From the NCBI GenBank assembly GCA_017522345.1, contig JAFWZN010000052.1, positions 1-49,803 of the forward strand: a stretch of DNA of 49,803 nt, read 5' to 3'. Below the pieces are notes generated by a model. It ran no database searches. It had not been told where the DNA came from and saw only the letters and a program-made list of their open reading frames with translations. Made by a program: the position numbers and the translations under genes. Positions 24,129-32,857 of this stretch are shown in pieces (the first letter of the stretch is position 1; every line of letters starts with the position of its first letter). Source of the DNA: Clostridia bacterium. GTDB lineage: Bacteria > Bacillota > Clostridia > Christensenellales > Aristaeellaceae.

Positions 24129-25811
24129 ATGACCCAATTCGATTCCAAAGTGGTTTCATTTGAAAGGAAAGCGAGCTTTCTGCACGAACGCGCGCTTAAG
24201 AATAAAAAGAACGGGCGCGAGACGGATGCGCTCGAGCTTATGCGTCAGGCCGCCAGAAAGGAGCCTGACAATGTGCGCTATCAGCTGGATCTTGCGATTC
24301 TTTTGTCAGAAATGGGACTTTATGAGCAGGCCTCCATGGCGATTGAGAAGGTTCTTCTTTTGGGAAAGCTCCCTTCTGAATGCCTCTATGCCATGGGCAT
24401 GATTCAGTATAACAAAGGCGATATTTCAAAGGCGGAGCGGCTGATCCGCGCATATACGGAAAAGGGCGAGGGCGAGCGAGAAGCAGAGGCCAAAAGGCTC
24501 ATTGACGAAATCATGATCGCAAAGGAAGCTTTGCGCCCCGACCGAAAAACACTTCGCGCGATGCGATGCGTGGACCGCGCTTGTCGTTTGATGACGGCGG
24601 GCGACCATGCAGGCGCGGAGAAAATGTTTCGTCTGGCGATACGCATGAATGATTCCGCGCCGGAGGTTCACGCGCTGATGGCGATGAATCTGCATTTGCA
24701 GGGGCGAAACGATCGGGCGCAGGAGGAGATAAAGATTTCGCTTGAGAGCGCTGAGAAATACCAAAGCGGAAAAGAACGCGTGCTGTGTATCTCCGCGCAG
24801 ATTTATGCATCGATGGGTGATAAGGAAAAAGCGCATCAGTCAATCGACGAAGCTTGTCTTAAAGAAGCTGAGGGGAATGATTTAAGGCTTCTTTTGAACG
24901 CCATGTTTGAATCGAGCTATCATGAAAAAATCCGCGAGCATTTACCGCGTGCGCTCGCAGAAACGCCCTATGACAAGTCGCTGCTTCACGCTTATTCGGT
25001 ATCTGCGTATTGTCTGGGATTATCAAGGGACGAAATTCTCTCCGGCTGGAAAAAAATCGAACGCATGGATCCAATGGATCCTGTGTGCAAGTATTTTATC
25101 CGTATAAGTGAAAACGAAAAAACGGCGGATATTTCCTATCAGTATCGTCTGCCGCCCGATGAGATGATGAACCGCGCAAAAACGATCATGAACGCCATGT
25201 TCATGGGAGACGAGCGGCTGAGAGAATTGTGGGAAACGGACGAGGAGCTTCAAAACATCGTCAACTGGGAAATCTATCAGCCGGACAGTCGTTTTACGCG
25301 GCTTGCGCTTTCCGCGCTGATGGGCGCGAACACGCTTGAATCCGAAAAACGCGTGAAAATATTTGCGGATCGTCCGGACATTTCCGTGAATCTGCGTTCT
25401 TACGTCATGCAGGGCAGAGCCCTTATGGGAAAACCTATCGAAACGACGCTTCCCGACGAGTATGTTCATGCAGGCATGCCGACTGAGGAAGAGACAATGG
25501 AAACGTTTTCCGTTGGCGAAAAGCAGATGGTTCGGTATGCTGCGGAATATGTGGAGGACAGATACAGAGATTACCCGGTTGCGGATATTGCGCTTGTCTG
25601 GCGCGCTTTTAAAGAGAGAAGAGGAGCGCTTGGCGTCAGTATGGTTTCTACGGAAGCGGGAAGTGCGGCGCTTGCGATGTGCTATCTCAATATGAAGGGA
25701 AAACAGGATGATATTTTTACAGTTTCTCGATGGTACGGCTGTTCTCCGAGACAGGCGGCGTATATCGCCCGACTGATTCGAAACAGCATAAATCAGGTTC
25801 CTGAACGATAA
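24129..25811 (+). CDS. Tetratricopeptide-repeat protein
   Basis: 560 residues, no signal peptide or membrane segment, so probably cytoplasmic. TPR-like helix pairs are visible in the first ~275 residues (for example NKKNGRETDALELMRQAARKEPDN, read as two halves around residues 25-48, then YEQASMAIEKVL, GDHAGAEKMFRLAIRMN and GDKEKAHQSIDEA). The C-terminal half is less regular and ends with a possible helix-turn-helix-like FTVSRWYGCSPRQAAYIARL (about 532-551). ATG follows directly on the hslO stop, with GGAGG inside hslO. Function unknown; it likely works with the HEAT-like and zinc-ribbon/TPR neighbours. Confidence 0.7.
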   Translation: MTQFDSKVVSFERKASFLHERALKNKKNGRETDALELMRQAARKEPDNVRYQLDLAILLSEMGLYEQASMAIEKVLLLGKLPSECLYAMGMIQYNKGDISKAERLIRAYTEKGEGEREAEAKRLIDEIMIAKEALRPDRKTLRAMRCVDRACRLMTAGDHAGAEKMFRLAIRMNDSAPEVHALMAMNLHLQGRNDRAQEEIKISLESAEKYQSGKERVLCISAQIYASMGDKEKAHQSIDEACLKEAEGNDLRLLLNAMFESSYHEKIREHLPRALAETPYDKSLLHAYSVSAYCLGLSRDEILSGWKKIERMDPMDPVCKYFIRISENEKTADISYQYRLPPDEMMNRAKTIMNAMFMGDERLRELWETDEELQNIVNWEIYQPDSRFTRLALSALMGANTLESEKRVKIFADRPDISVNLRSYVMQGRALMGKPIETTLPDEYVHAGMPTEEETMETFSVGEKQMVRYAAEYVEDRYRDYPVADIALVWRAFKERRGALGVSMVSTEAGSAALAMCYLNMKGKQDDIFTVSRWYGCSPRQAAYIARLIRNSINQVPER

Positions 25812-25834
25812 GAAAAGATAAAGGAGCAATTCCT

Positions 25835-26668
25835 ATGTACGATATTCTGGATTTTGATGCGAATTTCGCGGCATATCTTGAAAAATGGATGCAGATGAAC
25901 AAAAGTAAGTTCAAAAACATCGAGCAGATGGAAGACGCTATGCCGGAGGTTTATATGCGCTGGCTGAATTCTCCGGCGGCGTTTTTGGAAGGAACCGCGC
26001 CCGCGATGTATTTTGAGAAGTTCAGCGATCCTCAGATGTTGGTGAACTGGGTTTCGGAATACGAAGCGGCAAAGGTGCCCGTTCCCGATCTCCTTTTGGA
26101 GAGAATTTCAGATCTCGGCAAGCACAGCCTTTATCCCCTCATGCGCGCGGCGAGGGATAAGGACAATTCTATTCAGACCCGCATGACGGCGCTGAATCTT
26201 TTAAAGGAAATCGACTGCGGCGAGGAGCCCATGGAAATCTGCATGGATATTATCGACCGCCGACAGGAAGACGACGAATTGGCCGACGTTGCCGCAGAGC
26301 TTATGGCAAACATGGGCGCGGGCGTCGTAAAGCCGATTCTGGATCGCTTTGAAGAAGTCAGCGACAACGCGCAGGAAACGTATCTGGACATTTTGGTAAA
26401 CTATCCCGGCGACGACCGCATTTACGATCTTCTGATGTCCGCCTTTATTTCGCATTCCGACAAGATTGCGCTGTATGCGTCCTTTATCGGAAAATTGGGC
26501 GATGAAAGAGCGCTGGACACGCTGAAAAAAGCGCTGAACCTTCAGGAAATCACCTATCTTGATTATCTTGAGATTCGAAACGCCGTTGAGATGCTTGGCG
26601 GCGTCGTGGAAACGGAAAGAGAGTTTGCCGGCGACCCGTACTACGAGAGCCTAAAGGGTGAAAGATAA
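25835..26668 (+). CDS. HEAT-repeat-like helical protein
   Basis: 277 residues, soluble, acidic and all-helical by eye. The central part has HEAT-like repeats, for example HSLYPLMRAARDKDNSIQTR, EDDELADVAAELMANMGAG followed by VVKPILDRFEEV, and DERALDTLKKALNLQEITY. No catalytic motif is seen. It begins 23 bp after the TPR gene, behind AAAGGAGC. The run of scaffold-type proteins here suggests a protein-interaction role, but no specific function can be given. Confidence 0.65.
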   Translation: MYDILDFDANFAAYLEKWMQMNKSKFKNIEQMEDAMPEVYMRWLNSPAAFLEGTAPAMYFEKFSDPQMLVNWVSEYEAAKVPVPDLLLERISDLGKHSLYPLMRAARDKDNSIQTRMTALNLLKEIDCGEEPMEICMDIIDRRQEDDELADVAAELMANMGAGVVKPILDRFEEVSDNAQETYLDILVNYPGDDRIYDLLMSAFISHSDKIALYASFIGKLGDERALDTLKKALNLQEITYLDYLEIRNAVEMLGGVVETEREFAGDPYYESLKGER

Positions 26669-26705
26669 GCGCGATTGATCCTCAAATAAAGGAGGCGGCC
26701 GATAG

Positions 26706-28040
26706 GTGTATTGCGTAAAATGCGGCGCAAAGGCGGAGAAGGGGCAGAAAACATGCCGCAAATGCGGAATGAGGCTCATAGCGCCGGAAGCGCTTTTGAG
26801 GCTTTTGAGAAAGGCCGATCTTGAAAGAAAGCTGAAAAACGAAAATCATGCAAACGCTCTAAAGGACGCAAGCCTTTCAAAAGGCTATATGGAGCGGCTT
26901 TACAAAGATGAAAAGGCTTTAGGCGCGCCTAAAAGGAAGGGAAAGACGGGGGAAACGGTTTTGCCCTTAAAGAGATGCGCGCCTGAGAAGAAGGTCGCGC
27001 CTCAGTCTGGCCCCGATGAAAAGCGCAGAAAAACCTTGTTTGGCCACGAGGCGAATAAGGAGGAGATGCGCGCTTTCGGGAGTTCTGACAAATGGGAAGC
27101 GCCTTCTTCCGATAAGGCAAAAAAGCGCGTGACGCCGATATTTGAGAATCCTACCCAGCCCAAGCGCAGAAGTATTTTTGACGACGAACCGGTCAGGCCC
27201 CAGAAGAAACGCCCTGAATCTGAAAGCGGCGAAATGTCAAAGCCGCGAAAGATTCCAAAATCGGATTCATCCGGGAAGAAAATTTCGCCGCATAAAACGA
27301 ATCCCGCCGTAAAGCTTCTCGAAAAAAGAAGCTCGATTTCCGAAAGAAGAATAGAGGAAAAAGACGCGCGGTTTGTCACCCAGCTGTTCTTCATTCCCGA
27401 AAAAGACGAATCGAACGGAAGAGCTGCCTCTCGCAGAAAAACCAGAAGCGGGCAGCGGACGATCGAACAAAAGAAACCGAAACGTCCGGACAGGTCAAAG
27501 GCCGTGCCTGAGAAAAATCGCTCGTCGCTCGACAAGGGGCGTTCTTCTTCCCGCACGAAAACCGCGCCTGCCAACCGCAGCGCGAGGAATTCTCAAAAGA
27601 AGAAAAACGAAGAAAACTTTGTTGAAAAATATCTGCGGTCCATTGTTTCCATGCTGCTTTTGAGCGCGACCATTGTTCTGACGCTCATGTGGGGCTACGC
27701 AACCGACAACGGAAACCGAACGATGGCGGAGCTTGGTCTCGGAACGCGGAGGGGATACATATTGCTCGGCGACGATTGTATGGCGAATGGAAATTACAAG
27801 CGCGCCGTCGAGCATTATTACAAGGCGCTGTCCAAAAGGGTCAATTATGAAGCGGGATTAAAGCTGTCCAAGGCCTATCGCCAAACGGGTGAAACGGATA
27901 AAGAGGTCAGCGCGCTTCTAATGTTAATGGATCACTATGCCGAAATGGATGAACCGTACATAAGAATACTGGAATTGTACCCGGATCCGAATTCAAGGCC
28001 GGACAAGGTGCAAAACGCCATCTACATGCATGATCGTTAA
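26706..28040 (+). CDS. Zinc-ribbon, single-pass membrane protein with TPR-like C-terminus
   Basis: 444 residues in four parts. An N-terminal zinc ribbon has Cys 3, 6, 17 and 20 (CVKC and CRKC). A ~280-residue Lys/Arg/Ser-rich, low-complexity, presumably disordered stretch follows. One transmembrane helix lies at about 308-327. A C-terminal ~110 residues resemble TPRs (GDDCMANGNYKRAVEHYYKA, then YEAGLKLSKAYRQTGETDKE). The zinc ribbon should be cytoplasmic and the TPR part outside. It starts with GTG 26706, 9 bp after AAGGAGG (26690-26696). The basic linker could contact nucleic acid or the cell wall; unknown. Confidence 0.65.
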   Translation: MYCVKCGAKAEKGQKTCRKCGMRLIAPEALLRLLRKADLERKLKNENHANALKDASLSKGYMERLYKDEKALGAPKRKGKTGETVLPLKRCAPEKKVAPQSGPDEKRRKTLFGHEANKEEMRAFGSSDKWEAPSSDKAKKRVTPIFENPTQPKRRSIFDDEPVRPQKKRPESESGEMSKPRKIPKSDSSGKKISPHKTNPAVKLLEKRSSISERRIEEKDARFVTQLFFIPEKDESNGRAASRRKTRSGQRTIEQKKPKRPDRSKAVPEKNRSSLDKGRSSSRTKTAPANRSARNSQKKKNEENFVEKYLRSIVSMLLLSATIVLTLMWGYATDNGNRTMAELGLGTRRGYILLGDDCMANGNYKRAVEHYYKALSKRVNYEAGLKLSKAYRQTGETDKEVSALLMLMDHYAEMDEPYIRILELYPDPNSRPDKVQNAIYMHDR

Positions 28041-28083
28041 AACCGTAAAAAGCGGATGAAGCGGGCATGCATGTTTTTTATAG

Positions 28084-28111
28084 AAAAAAGCGCCTCAAAA
28101 AGAGACGCTTT
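28084..28111 (-). terminator. Terminator of the DUF368 gene
   Basis: Arms 28087-28096 and 28102-28111 pair over 10 bp with one mismatch. On the minus strand the hairpin is followed by a run of T (28089-28084), fitting the minus-strand gene that ends at 28139. On the plus strand no T-run follows. Confidence 0.65.
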
Positions 28112-28138
28112 GAAATAAGTTGACGTCAGCGGGCAGGA

Positions 28139-28969
28139 TTATTCCTTATTGACGCGGGAATTGAATTTATCAAGAATAAGTCCGATAACGACACCGATGA
28201 CGGCGAAGCCGATGTTCACAAGGACGTCCTTTACGCTCGCGTAAGCGACTTCAAGAAGCTCCGCTTCAAAAGGCGTCAGAATGGTCGCAGCAAGAACAAC
28301 GCCGATGATCGTGTGGAACATCACGGAATAGTGATGCTTGAGCATGTAATTGATCGAGCCCACAAACAGAACAAAGGTAACGACTGCGCCGATGCCTACG
28401 GGGATGAGAACAGAGAAATCGAGATTTCCGATTCCTTCAACAAAGGGCTGGTAAAGGCCGAGCGGCATAAGAAAGGTAGAAAAGCTCATGCCGGGCGCGA
28501 TGATGGAAAGCGCAAGAGAGAAGCCGCAGAAGAGGCAGGCTGCGAAGTTAAAGGGAATCTTTAAATTAAATACAAACATAAGCGAGATGAGCAGCGCAAG
28601 AACGATCACAAAGGAAACGCCCATGCCGATAAACGAATTCTTGCTGCGGCCCTGTTCGCCGGCTTCGCGGAAAAGAGAGGGAATCATGCCGACAATCAGA
28701 CCGACAAACAGGAAAACCGAGGGGCCGGGATAGCGGTCCAAGAGGAAGCCTAAAAGCTTGGCAATGCCGAGGAAGCCGACGACCACGCCGATGACGATGG
28801 GAATCAAGAGATTCAAATGCTTTTTCCAGTTTTTAAGGGGATTGCCGAGAACCTCCATCAAGGGCTTGTATACGCCGAAAACTACGCAAAGAACGCCGCC
28901 GGAAATGCCGGGAAGCACCGCGCCCAGACCAATAAGGGCGCCCTCAAGAATTCGAAAAATAAACTGCAT
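28139..28969 (-). CDS. DUF368 family polyprenyl-phosphate translocase (PopT type)
   Basis: 276 residues and about eight hydrophobic helices. It opens with the family signature RILEGALIGLGAVLPGISGGVLCVVFGVYKPLMEV and has its second-half repeat SLALSIIAPGMSFSTFLMPLGLY. DUF368 proteins were recently assigned as undecaprenyl-phosphate flippases that recycle the lipid carrier for wall and surface polymers. That fits the neighbouring polysaccharide locus. Start ATG 28969 with AGGAGG 9 bp upstream. Monocistronic on the minus strand. Confidence 0.88.
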   Translation of the reverse strand: MQFIFRILEGALIGLGAVLPGISGGVLCVVFGVYKPLMEVLGNPLKNWKKHLNLLIPIVIGVVVGFLGIAKLLGFLLDRYPGPSVFLFVGLIVGMIPSLFREAGEQGRSKNSFIGMGVSFVIVLALLISLMFVFNLKIPFNFAACLFCGFSLALSIIAPGMSFSTFLMPLGLYQPFVEGIGNLDFSVLIPVGIGAVVTFVLFVGSINYMLKHHYSVMFHTIIGVVLAATILTPFEAELLEVAYASVKDVLVNIGFAVIGVVIGLILDKFNSRVNKE

Positions 28970-29015
28970 GTGAAAAACCTCCTGTATTAAGATATGAAAC
29001 GCGAAGGAGCGAAAG

Positions 29016-29033
29016 AATAGAGATTGCTCTATT
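29016..29033 (-). terminator. Possible weak terminator overlapping the LRR stop codon
   Basis: A perfect 7-bp inverted repeat AATAGAG/CTCTATT with a 4-nt loop spans the stop codon of the minus-strand LRR gene. Only a short pyrimidine stretch follows on that strand, so termination strength is doubtful. Confidence 0.3.
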
Positions 29034-29919
29034 GCTGAGCCTGCGTGACCTCTGAAAGATTTTCATCTGTCCAATCAATAAAGCTGCCGCCGCGGAAGGT
29101 GTCCCTGATGACGAAATAATGCGGATGCTCGCGCCAGCCTTCCTCTACGGCGTTTTTCGTTTTAAAATTGATTTCGCAGTCGGGGAAATAGGCTTGAATG
29201 ATTTCGCGATCGCTCTTTTTTATCTTGGTGGAAGACATCCAGAGCCTTTCAAGCTGCGGCAGCGTTTCAAGCGCGGAATAATCCTTGATCGGACAGAAGC
29301 AAACGTTCAGATCGACCAGATTTTCCATATTGGCAAGCGCGTTTAAATCGGTGATTCGATTAAAGAACAATTCTACATACTGAAGATTCGGCATGGTGGA
29401 AAGAATGGAAATGTCTTCGATTTTGTTATCCGCCAGTATGAGATAACGCAGATTCGTCATTCCTTCCAGAAAGGAAAGGTTTCTGATTTCGTTATGCCCA
29501 AGATCAAGCGCGAGAAGCTTATTGCAGTACTTAAGACACTCAAACGTAGTCGAAGATTTCCGGTAATCGCCGTTGTTCAGAGTGGAAAATGCGGTAGCGT
29601 CGGATTTTACTTCCCATCTGTCGAATTTCATTGTCCAGACGAGCTCAAACTCTGTGTATTCCGAACGGATTTCGGAAAGCACGTCGTACGGGACATTGGT
29701 CAAGCCGATGTCGATGCGCGTTGCGTTCGGAAAATTCGCAAGGAAGGACCGCAGTTCTTCGGCGGACTCAAAGCGCGTCTTTTCGAAAACAACGTTCTCT
29801 GAGTCCATATCGACCTTTACGCCGAAATAGGTTTGCGTTTGCTCAGCGGCAAAACCATGAAACAAAGAAAGAAGAACCATAACCATGACCAGAAATTTTG
29901 AAAGACGGATTTTCTTCAT
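29029..29919 (-). CDS. Secreted leucine-rich repeat protein
   Basis: 296 residues with a signal peptide (KKIRLSKFLVMVMVLLSLFH, cleavage likely after HGFAA near residue 26). The middle holds four to five SDS22/internalin-type LRRs (about 135-230), with repeats such as LLALDLGHNEIRNLSFLEGM, LRYLILADNKIEDISIL and YVELFFNRITDLNALANM. No LPXTG or other sorting signal is seen at the C-terminus, so it is likely released or bound by partners. ATG 29919 has AGGAGG 8 bp upstream; ATG 29925 is too close. Third gene of the minus-strand surface operon. Confidence 0.78.
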   Translation of the reverse strand: MKKIRLSKFLVMVMVLLSLFHGFAAEQTQTYFGVKVDMDSENVVFEKTRFESAEELRSFLANFPNATRIDIGLTNVPYDVLSEIRSEYTEFELVWTMKFDRWEVKSDATAFSTLNNGDYRKSSTTFECLKYCNKLLALDLGHNEIRNLSFLEGMTNLRYLILADNKIEDISILSTMPNLQYVELFFNRITDLNALANMENLVDLNVCFCPIKDYSALETLPQLERLWMSSTKIKKSDREIIQAYFPDCEINFKTKNAVEEGWREHPHYFVIRDTFRGGSFIDWTDENLSEVTQAQQ

Positions 29920-29978
29920 GTACATTTCCTCCTAAACGACTGGTATTTTCAGGCGTCCTCTTACAAGCCGATCAAACA

Positions 29979-31361
29979 TCATTTGCTGATAAAGTCGTAG
30001 ATCAGCCATTTGCCCTTTACGGTATGAAGATATAATGTGTAATTGAGCGGATAATCAATCACATTGGTATCGGAATAGCGTGCGCGGTACATTGCACTGA
30101 TTTCCGCGACGACGCAATTGTCTCCGAGCTTGGTCATGCCTGTAATCGCAAAGGATTCCATATCGGCGCTGCCGGCTTTTAAGCTTTTCCACAAATTGTA
30201 CTCATATAAAACAAGATATGCGCTGGAACGGTATTCTACATATTTTGTTAGATTTCCAATCTCCGTTTTGCCGACGAAAAATTTTGCGATTCGCTCAGTC
30301 GCCTCCTTCAAAGTCGGCTCTAAAAAGCTGAACTCGGGGAGAATGGCGGGGGAAGATATTGACAGCTTATGATCCGTGAGCGTAAAGGGAACGGATTCGC
30401 CGTTATCGAGCTTGACCGAGAAATTCGGCTCGGAGAAGGCGAAGGGGATCTCGTAGTGTTTGTATGTAAGATCGACGGGATTTTGAACGTCCTCACAAAC
30501 GCGGGATGCATGTTCGCTTTGATACGTACTCTTAATCCAAGTATCTAACGCGGCGGCTTCGTTTACATATAGCGTCGCGTTCGCGGGAATATCCGCTTCA
30601 TAAACGGTCGCGTTTATGAAATGGGGGACGCAGCTTTCGAGATCCCATATATCCGCATTTTCTGAATTGGCCTTTAATGAGATCTCGAAAAAGGTTTCTT
30701 CGCCTAAAAGATACATGAACGTCTTCTGGCCTTCAGTCGATGCGCCGCCTTCTGTCAGGGTAAGCTCGTCGGTCTTAACCGAGGTCAGAAGATAGTTCTG
30801 AAGGTCGGATTTTGTCTCTGCAGGATACAGCAACGCGTCGGTGTTCTCTATAATGAATGAAAAATCGCCGTTTTGAAAATTCTTGAGGTGATTCATTGCT
30901 ATGCGCTCGGGAGAGACAACCAAGCTTAACGATGACACGCTCCAGCGGTTAAAATTCTCTCCTTTGGAAAGCGGCTGCTTTTTTAGCTCGACGCGCGCTA
31001 TTTTTTCGTTTTCCGCCAAAATGTGATAATGGTGTTCTTCGATCAGGGACTGGGAGATTTTTCGATAGGACAGCGAAGACTCGTTCGAGATCGCCTTGAT
31101 GGAAGCGAGGACGGCAGAAAAGGCTTCGTCCGCAGAAGCGAATTCATCGCTTTGAGATTGCGCGTCCGCTTCAATATGTGCAATAAATCTCTTAATGACG
31201 TTTACCGGCTGATTATGCTCGTATTCGCTCAAGCGGGAATCCACATGTCTGATAAAAACAATCCCGGCCAGAATCAAAACAATCGTGAGGAAGAAGCGAT
31301 AAAATTTATATCCGCGGTCGCGTCTCAAAAGGCGTTCATAGGTGATGTTTTTTCTTGCCAT
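29979..31361 (-). CDS. Uncharacterised single-pass extracellular protein
   Basis: 460 residues: a basic cytoplasmic N-terminus, one transmembrane helix (about 19-37), then a long extracellular part. The latter reads as two or three mixed alpha/beta domains, with a central segment around INATVYEADIPANATLYVNE (about 250-270) reminiscent of TcaA/YvbJ-like repeats, and a C-terminal segment (RARYSDTNVIDYPLNYTLYL and GKWLIYDFISK) like an NTF2-type fold. I do not recognise the family. The start lies 1 bp after the stop of the phosphodiester glycosidase gene with AGGAGG in its 3' end, so the two are surely co-transcribed. Confidence 0.65.
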   Translation of the reverse strand: MARKNITYERLLRRDRGYKFYRFFLTIVLILAGIVFIRHVDSRLSEYEHNQPVNVIKRFIAHIEADAQSQSDEFASADEAFSAVLASIKAISNESSLSYRKISQSLIEEHHYHILAENEKIARVELKKQPLSKGENFNRWSVSSLSLVVSPERIAMNHLKNFQNGDFSFIIENTDALLYPAETKSDLQNYLLTSVKTDELTLTEGGASTEGQKTFMYLLGEETFFEISLKANSENADIWDLESCVPHFINATVYEADIPANATLYVNEAAALDTWIKSTYQSEHASRVCEDVQNPVDLTYKHYEIPFAFSEPNFSVKLDNGESVPFTLTDHKLSISSPAILPEFSFLEPTLKEATERIAKFFVGKTEIGNLTKYVEYRSSAYLVLYEYNLWKSLKAGSADMESFAITGMTKLGDNCVVAEISAMYRARYSDTNVIDYPLNYTLYLHTVKGKWLIYDFISK

Positions 31362-31362
31362 G

Positions 31363-32424
31363 CTACTCAGCCTCCTGTCTTACAAGAAATGCCGTTGGAA
31401 TTTCGCGCGCGACGGAAATGTTTTCTATGGAGGAAATTCGCCTGCCGTCATAGTGCATAATGGACGAAGTGCCGCCGTCCAGGTTGCAGGCGTTGACTGC
31501 GCCGTATTTCAGCATTACCTCGATCAAATCGGGATATCCCGCGCCGAGACTGTTCGGATGACGACCGTCGATCACCAGAAGCAGAACGGCGCCGTCGCTT
31601 CGCTGGCCGATTGCCGTTCGGGGATTGAGGCCGGTTCGGTTCGTTTCGCCCTCGGCGGGTTTTCCGTTGATGATGAGCGCCGGTCCCCAGCCTGCGCCGT
31701 CCCGAAGCTTCAGCGCTTCCGCTTCCTCATTTGTAAACTTACCGACATGAAGAATGTGATTTTCATCAAACGCCGCGATTGTAGTATTGCCGTCGCTTTT
31801 TCTGAGGATTTTTCCTTCGGAAATCACCATGCCGATGGGCGTTCCGCCGTTTCCACGGCCGTTTTCATCCAAAAATCCCGAGGCGTTTACACCGGCAACC
31901 GCGTCGTATTTTTCGCATAATTCGCTTATGCTCATTCCCGCCGCGCTGAAATTCTCATTCGTGACGCCGAGAAAAACGCGCGAAGGATCGCGCACGATCA
32001 TGAGATGCCCCTTGTAGGTGTTTCCGCTGACGGAAATGATTTCGATATCCTTGATCTCCTCAACGGCTTCGCCTTCGCTCTCGGTAGGATCGGCGTCCTT
32101 GACATATTTAGGAATCTGTATCAGGCTTGTGTTTACTTTTTCATCGGGCTCAATCAATTGCGTCGCCGCCTTGATCGCTTCCACTTCGCTTTCACGCATG
32201 AACAAACGCGGCACAAATTTCAGCGCGCTCGTTTCAAGCAGCGTCATGGTAAGCATATTGCTAACGGTTTCGCTGGGGCCGAGAAACAGCCTGTGTACAA
32301 GCAGTAAAGCAAAAATTAATACGACAGCAATCACGCGAATGAACAGGGAACACACAAAAGAAAGCATGTGCCTTCTCCACAAACGACGCATTTTCCGCTG
32401 ATTAAGCTTTTCGGCCTTTTTCAT
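31363..32424 (-). CDS. Phosphodiester glycosidase (NAGPA-domain) membrane-anchored protein
   Basis: 353 residues: a very basic N-terminus, one transmembrane anchor (about 23-45), a spacer, then a NAGPA domain (about 125-350). Family signatures are AVAGVNASGFLDENG, GWGPALIINGKP, LNPRTAIGQRSDGAVLLLVI and ACNLDGGTSSIMHYDG. Bacterial members remove sugars linked through phosphodiesters from cell-surface or capsule polymers, acting outside the membrane. It is divergent from the polysaccharide operon that begins at 32858, and first in its own operon. The ribosome binding site (GAAAGGA) is rather far from ATG 32424. Confidence 0.85.
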   Translation of the reverse strand: MKKAEKLNQRKMRRLWRRHMLSFVCSLFIRVIAVVLIFALLLVHRLFLGPSETVSNMLTMTLLETSALKFVPRLFMRESEVEAIKAATQLIEPDEKVNTSLIQIPKYVKDADPTESEGEAVEEIKDIEIISVSGNTYKGHLMIVRDPSRVFLGVTNENFSAAGMSISELCEKYDAVAGVNASGFLDENGRGNGGTPIGMVISEGKILRKSDGNTTIAAFDENHILHVGKFTNEEAEALKLRDGAGWGPALIINGKPAEGETNRTGLNPRTAIGQRSDGAVLLLVIDGRHPNSLGAGYPDLIEVMLKYGAVNACNLDGGTSSIMHYDGRRISSIENISVAREIPTAFLVRQEAE

Positions 32425-32857
32425 ACCGTTTATTCAATCCTTTCGATGGAGCAAAATAAAAATCTATCGTTTCTATTATATCATAGAATAATACTAAAAG
32501 AAACAAAAAGCGGAAATATAACAGGAAAGTTTTCGTTTCAGGAAGCAGACGGAATAAGCATATGCCGAATGAAAAGCGACCGAGATTCTTGAAATAAGAT
32601 CGATTTACAAGCTTCTAAATAGAGCGCGAATGATTCTGAACGTGAAATTATGGATAAAAATCCTATTTGGCGTAGACTTTTCCTTCCTTGTGTTGTATAA
32701 TGAACACGGTATGTTGTAAAACAAGCATTCTTGATGCGATATATACTGATTGATTGAAGGTTAAGGGAGAGTAAATCGCGAATGATTTAGTCGCCGGCTT
32801 TCTTTTCGCGCTTTTTTGGACAGAATTCTCTAACGGTTATTGGGGGGGATGGAAAAA
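32425..32857. promoter_or_regulatory. Divergent regulatory region between the surface and polysaccharide operons
   Basis: 433 bp with no plausible gene. On the minus strand TGATATAAT (complement of 32475-32483) is an extended -10 for the phosphodiester glycosidase operon. On the plus strand TAGACT (32673-32678) and TATAAT (32696-32701), spaced by 17 bp, form a promoter for the polysaccharide operon, giving a ~150-nt leader. A small inverted repeat TTGTAAAACAA lies at 32714-32724. The leader also holds a possible attenuator at 32777-32817. Otherwise the stretch is AT-rich with nothing I recognise. Confidence 0.55.
32777..32817 (+). promoter_or_regulatory. Possible attenuator in the polysaccharide operon leader
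   Basis: CGCGAA (32777-32782) pairs with TTCGCG (32805-32810), followed by TTTTTT at 32812-32817: a terminator-like arrangement with a long loop. The same left arm can instead pair locally (TAAATC 32772-32777 with GATTTA 32784-32789; GCGA 32778-32781 with TCGC 32791-32794). Mutually exclusive stems ahead of a T-run suggest attenuation, but the stems are short. Confidence 0.3.

Noticed and set aside
28041..28083. Terminator of the zinc-ribbon/TPR gene at the T-run near 28074
   Set aside because: Only a GCATGC palindrome precedes the T-run, without a stable stem, so I did not list it.
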